From Periplaneta americana (taxonomy: Eukaryota > Arthropoda > Insecta > Blattodea > Blattidae): a stretch of 64,000 nucleotides of DNA. The DNA lies in NCBI RefSeq assembly GCF_040183065.1, contig NC_091132.1, positions 161,036,602 through 161,100,601 of the forward strand, written 5' to 3'. The notes under the pieces are model-generated. The model was not told the DNA's origin, did no database searches, and worked only from the letters and a program-made list of their open reading frames with translations. The position numbers and the translations under genes are program-made. Positions 58,975-64,000 of this stretch are shown here, in pieces (position 1 is the first letter of the stretch; each line of letters opens with the position of its first letter).

Positions 58975-60740
58975 GGAAAAACTGAACGAGGTAAAAACAA
59001 ATTGTAAGAATAAAACATTCGAGATTTATATAAGGGTATAAAGTAATTTAAGAACGGATATCAGGCAAGGGTAAACGTGATCAAGGATGAGAATGATGAC
59101 TTGCTTGCAGACTCTCATTCAATCCTGAACAGATTGTAAAACTATTTTGGGCAACTACTAATGTACATAGGCCAAGTAGAAATGAATCACACGAAATTCA
59201 AATACAAACTGTTGAGCCATTTATATCCGAACGCAAACTTTCAGAAGTCGAAATTGCGGTAGAAAAACCTGAAAAAGTACAAATCTCCAGGTCTCGATCA
59301 CATTCCAGCAGAACTAATACAAGAGGGTAAAAGCGCATTATCTACCGAAATTTATAAACTTCTACTTCCTATTTGGGAAAGGGAATTGTACAAGATCAAT
59401 GGAAAGTGTCCATTATTGTATTTATTTTTAAGAAGGGGAACTAGACTAACTGTGGTAACTTTCGAGGAATATCACTTATGTTGACGTCGTACAAAATTTT
59501 GTCCAATATTTTTTTGAGAAGATTATCTCCGTATGTAGATGAAATTATTGGGATCAACAGGGCGGTTGTAGACAAAATAGATCGACTATTGATCAGATTT
59601 TTTGTATTCGACAGACATTGGAGAAAAATGGGAGTATAAGTGTATAATACAAGAATTATTCATAGATTTCAAAAAGGCATATGGCTCGGTTAAGAGAGAA
59701 GTTTTATATAACATTCTTATTGAATTTGGTATTCCCAAGAAACTAATTTAATTAAAGAGTGTCTCAGTGAAACTTACAGCAGAATCCGTATAGGCAAGTT
59801 TGTATCTGATGCTTTTCCAATTAAGTGCGGGCTAAAGCAAGGAGATGCACTATCACCTTTAATTTTAACTTTTCTCCAGAATATGCCATTAGGAAAGTTC
59901 AGGATAACAGCCAGGATTTCAAACTTGACAGTTTACATCAGCTTCTTGACTATGCTGATGACGTTAATATGCTAGGAGAAAATCTACAAACGATAAGGGA
60001 AAACACGGAAATTTTACTTGAAGCAATTAAAGCGATAGGTGTGGAAGTAAATCCCGAAAAGACAAAATATAGGATTACATTTCGTGACCAGAATATTATA
60101 CGAAACGGAAACATAAAAATTGGAGATTTATCCTTCCAACATCTTGGGTCAACAGTAACAAATATAAATGACACTGGGGAGCAAATGAAACGCAGAATAA
60201 ATATGGGAAATGCCTGTTACTATTCGATTGAGAAGCTTTTGTCATCTAGTCTGCTATCAAAAATTTTGCAAGTTAGAAGTTACAGAACAGTTATATTACC
60301 GGTTTTTCTCTATGGTTGTGAAAGTTGGACCCTCACTTTGAGTGAGGCACCGATATTAAGGGTGTTTGAGAATAAGATTCTCACGAAAATATTTGGGGCT
60401 AAGAGGGATGAAGTTACAGGAGAATGGAGAAAGTTACACAACGCAGAACTGCACGCATTTTATTCTTCACCTGACATAATCAGGAACATTAAATCCAGAC
60501 GTTTGAGATGGGCATGGCATGTAGCACGTATGGGCGAATCCGGAAATGCATATAGAGTGTTAGTTGGAAGACCAGAGGGAAAAATACCTTTGGGGAGGCC
60601 GACCCGTAGATGGGAGGATAATATTAAAATGGATTTGAGGGAGGTGGGATATGATGACAGAGAGTGGATTAATCTTGCACAGCATAGAGATCGATGGCTG
60701 GCTTATGTGAGGGGGCGATGAACCTGCGGGTTCCTTAAAA
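58975..60740 (+). mobile_element. RTE-like LINE copy, 3' two thirds
   Basis: Starts in the pre-RT region (GKTERGK..., many stops). From 59825 an open frame of 298 codons gives LDYADDVNMLGENLQTIREN, VNPEKTKYRI, LPVFLYGCESWTLTLSEAP, RRLRWAWHVARMGE and RWEDNIKMDLREVGYDD, ending at 60721. It is the best-preserved C-terminus of this family in the window and the likely counterpart of the unit-1 LINE at 23748-27530. It lacks the endonuclease. Confidence 0.86.
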
Positions 60741-61408
60741 GTCATTTGTAAATACGTAATTACATCAATATAATGGATTCCTAGTTTCCAACGAGTTAAC
60801 ATAGAAGGAAATTATATTGCTTTTCAACTTGTCCTGTGAGTTTGGTAATTTTTTGTAATTCTAAGTTTCTATTGATAGGTGGAAGTAATTAGTTCAATAT
60901 AATTGTTAGAAACGTTAGGGTCCCTAATTTTTACTCAAGAAAGTTCGCAAGCCGACTGATAGGAGATCGATATATATACGACGTTATCAGCGATGACAGT
61001 ACTTCAAAATATGAATTTAATCGAGTGATACCGCAGCTCTCCTTTCTCCGAGCCTACACCATTTCACTGCCCTTTCTTCCATAAATACCTTGCTCTAAAT
61101 CTCTCTTTTGCATCTACTTCATTTTACTGACTACTTTATATTAAATAGGAATGACTGAATTATCTTTAAATATGCCGGGATTCGATTCTAGAACCTCTCG
61201 TTTAATGAACCACTATCACAGCCATTATTGTACGAATTCGTTCGTGAACAAACCCTTAAAAATTATGTTTACGCACAATAAATTAACATCAAATACTTCC
61301 AAATGTATTAACATATGACTTTATCATTTCCGGTATATAGTAGAACTGAATTCATTGGTTTCCTGTTATCTTTACTACAGTTAATATGCCAAATTGATCA
61401 CTAATTAG
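60741..61408. repeat. LINE-associated 3' flank, third copy
   Basis: It matches 27531-28172 along its length. No gene was seen. Confidence 0.75.
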
Positions 61409-61414
61409 TGTTAA

Positions 61415-62360
61415 TGTAGTTTATCGTCTGATATCTTCTTCTGCCACCAACTCATCTCCGATTCACGATTCCTTCCAGTATATCCATCATTAGGCAGTTT
61501 CTTCTGAGCCAGTGACCCAACCAATTCCTTTACGTCTTCAATTTCAGTATAATCCTTTCTTCACTACTCTTTCCAACACTGCTTATTTCTTATTTTGTGT
61601 GTCCCTTTAACACGATCTATTTTCCTCCATACATATTTTTAATGCTTGTATACGCTTCCCTTCAATTCGTAGTAATGTCCATGTTTCTGCTCCAAACAAT
61701 CTCACACTCCATCCAAAGCACTTCATTAGTATCTTACTTCTCTTTCTAGGGGTCCACAAAAGATGATCCTTTTTCTACTAAAAGGTTCGTATCCTCAATT
61801 TCATTTCCTAGCAACAGCTGATGTTACTGCTTATAGTACACCCAAAGTATTTGAACAAGACCACATGTTCTATTTCCTCATTTGGAATTCCTCTGACAAT
61901 GGTACGCGTCTTCTTTGAATTTATGCTTAACCCATACTACTGTTCATAGCTGTCATTGAGATCCAGTAGCATATAGCTTGTATCGTCTCCTCTGCTGCTA
62001 ACATGGGCATATCATCAACAAATCTAATGTACTTTATTCTCCTTCCTCCCGCAGTAAATCCTCCCATGTTCTGAAACATTTCTTTTTTTTTAGTAGGTTA
62101 TTTTACGACGCTTTATCAACATCTTAGGTTACTTAGCGTCTGAATGAGATGAATGTGATAATGACGTTGAAATGAGTCCGGGGTCCAGAACCGAAAGTTA
62201 CCCAGCATTTGCTCATATTGGGTTGAGGGAAAACCCCGGAAAAAACCTCAACTAGGTAACTTACCCCGACCGGGAATCGAAACCGCGCCACCTGGTTTCG
62301 TGGCCAGACGCGCTGACCATTACTCCACAGATGTGGACGAAAACATTTCTTCACATACAG
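61415..62360 (-). mobile_element. Second LINE family fragment, unit 2 copy
   Basis: It is the partner of 29220-29900, interrupted by a SINE at 62085-62338. It contains the same GAETWTL, FKYLGC-like and CGP-like debris, slightly more decayed. Confidence 0.72.
62085..62338 (-). mobile_element. tRNA-derived SINE (minus strand)
   Basis: The reverse complement has GGTCAGCGCGTCTGGC-type head, B box and GAGGTTTTTTCCGGGG body like 49173-49430; the A-tail shows as poly-T at 62085. Duplicated target GAAACATTTCTT (left) and GAAAACATTTCTT (right). The paralogous site at 29892-29910 is empty. Confidence 0.92.
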
Positions 62361-62989
62361 GTTAACCCACTACAAAATCTAACACACAGAATTCTTTAAG
62401 AATTGAATTCAGTTGGTAATCTGGTCAGACACACGTAGCATAATTCTAAAAGTGAGTCTATTGAATTTCTGAGTTAGTTAGACACAATGGATGTAGAAGA
62501 AACATTCTTGCTACAAAATATACGAGAAAATAGATTTACGATGGCAAGAGAGTGAATTAACGTTCAAGTTTCCTGCAAGTTTCTCGTTAATTACGAATGC
62601 TCACTTTTCATTATATACATTTAAACTATATTTCAGTTCTCGTTTTAGTTGTCGTTACCGGTTTATTGTGAACGAAGCCCAACAGTTTAACTTAAAGGAC
62701 GGAGAAAAACACATTCCATAAACACCGCATTGCCAAGTCATTTCGTCGGTATATTTGAAACCATATTTAAAATACTCTTCCTAAAGAAACACGTTTCAGA
62801 GGTATCAGATTTCAAAGGCTTCAAACTTAAAGGTGTTCATTGCTTCTTAGGCTACCTGAGCGAAGAAACATTTACTACAAAAATCGTATTACAAAAGGTT
62901 ATTACCAATAAATTTGAGCACATCATTAGCTAAACTACACCTACTACCGAAACAAAATTTACGTCACTCAAAATGGAGATACATTTGAA
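62352..62989. other. Region 3' of gene C
   Basis: It aligns with 29910-30540. A decayed finger fragment lies near 62710-62745. Nothing else was recognised. Confidence 0.5.
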
Positions 62990-64000
62990 AGGTTTCCCGG
63001 CTGCGTGAAGGCGAACATGGTTTCTTAGTTTAGTCGAATGTGAGAAACATAACATTTGGAAGGTTTATCAACAGTGTGTAATCGTAACTGCATTTTCAAG
63101 TAAGAGTAGCGCGAGAAACACTTTCCAGAAATATCATATTTGAAAGACTTCTCTCCCATGTGAAGACGTTTATGAGTTTTTGGAATATTCGATTGCGAAG
63201 AACACTTATCAAACACATCATATGTCAAACGTTTCCAGCCTGTGAGCAAGCGCTCATGCACTTTCAAGGTATCGCAGCGCGAGAAGCACTTATCACAAAC
63301 ATCACATATGAAAGGTTTCTCGCCTCTGTGAGGTCGTAAATGCACTTTCAACTTACCCGAGCGTGAGAAACACTTACAACAAACATCACATTTCAAACAT
63401 TTCTGGCCTGTGTGCCGGAGATCATGATCTCTCAGGGTAGTCGAATTTGAGAAACACATACCACAAACATGACATTTGAAAGTTTTCTAGCCTGTGTGCC
63501 GGCGAACATGTCTCTTTATGATACCAAACATTAAGAAACCCCTACCACAAACATCACATTTGAAAGTTTTGTCGCTTGTGTGTAGTCGTAAAGGCACATT
63601 CAAGTGATAGGGGCGCGAGAAACATGTACCACAAACATCACATTTGAAAGACTTCTCTCATATATGAAGACGTTCATGGTGTTTTAGAATATGGGATTGC
63701 GAAAAACACTTACCACACACATCGCACCTGAAAGGTTTTTCGCCTGTGTGGACGCGCACATGCACTTTCAAGTTACCGGAGCGCGAGAAACATTTACCAC
63801 AAACATCACATTTGAAAGGTTTCTCCCTAGTGTGTAGGAGTAGATGTCTCTTTAAGTCATTAGACAATGAGAAACCCTTTCCACAAACATCACATTTGAA
63901 AGCTTTATCGCCAATGTGTAGTCGCAAATGCACTTTTAGGTAACAGGAGCGCGAGAAACACTTACCACAAACATCACATTTGAAAGGTTTCTCGCCTGTG
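62990..64000 (-). pseudogene. Gene C zinc-finger array, cut by window edge and carrying stops
   Basis: About eleven C2H2 fingers read in one frame from the right edge. The first four are good: [60 protein letters not shown] and [20 protein letters not shown]. Then TGA at 63660-63658 replaces a linker Gly codon, and TAG at 63489-63487 hits another linker. Fingers beyond have lost ligands (NVPLRLH with His to Pro; YDVFDKC, YDISGKC with Cys to Tyr). The protein could end at the first TGA, giving a gene truncated at its 3' end, or the array is dying. The 5' fingers and upstream exons lie outside the window. Confidence 0.82.

Overview
This is non-coding-rich, AT-rich animal nuclear DNA with spliced genes and dense transposon debris. 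The best guess is a cockroach or close relative (Blattodea). The basis is TTAGG-type (CCTAA) telomere-like repeats, insect-style mariner, Jockey and RTE-like elements, a tRNA-derived SINE, and C2H2 zinc-finger genes whose short acidic N-terminal exons recall American cockroach proteins. The species call is inference from remembered families; no search was run.

Host content: all recognisable host coding exons are on the minus strand and belong to a clustered C2H2 zinc-finger family. Gene A enters from the left edge: ATG exon 1258-1355, exon 2 at 563-700 and exon 3 at 160-239, with its finger exon outside the window. Gene B has a long finger exon at 31864-33112. Its candidate upstream exons lie to the right, at 37734-37816, 40003-40140, 44142-44276 and 46117-46230. 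A third finger array (gene C, decayed) runs off the right edge at 62990-64000. All exons share one splice-phase plan: exon 2 types are phase 0/0, exon 3 types are 0/2, and finger exons accept phase 2.

Large-scale layout: the window is built from two direct segmental repeats. Copy A (about 10.08-23.75 kb) and copy B (about 33.29-47.30 kb) align through exons, introns and older transposons. The downstream half repeats again: RTE-like LINE end, a second LINE and the zinc-finger array at 27-33 kb match 60-64 kb. Copy A's cassette exons are partly dead (stops at 18835 and 22401; exon 3 deleted). Copy B's are open.

Mobile elements, left to right: DD41D Tc1/mariner-type element (1959-3448); Merlin/ISXO2-like transposase relic split by a 1.75-kb telomere-like array (about 3960-6348); pogo-like MITE (7114-7905); piggyBac-like end (9079); THAP-domain element (10140-11456); 2.5-kb insertion (12979-15469); RTE-like LINE interrupted by nested Harbinger elements (24557-27087); MITE (36625-37417); mariner (40549-41869); TTAA-flanked Kolobok-like element (47350-50339) carrying a SINE; Jockey-like LINE (53473-57831) inside an RTE-like LINE; tRNA-derived insertion with 47-bp direct repeats (58642-58974); and a SINE in the second LINE (62085-62338). 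The two big repeats act as filled/empty-site controls that order many insertions.

The most interesting feature is the modular zinc-finger locus: several phase-compatible N-terminal cassette exons upstream of one homogenised 12-finger exon, inside a recently duplicating unit.
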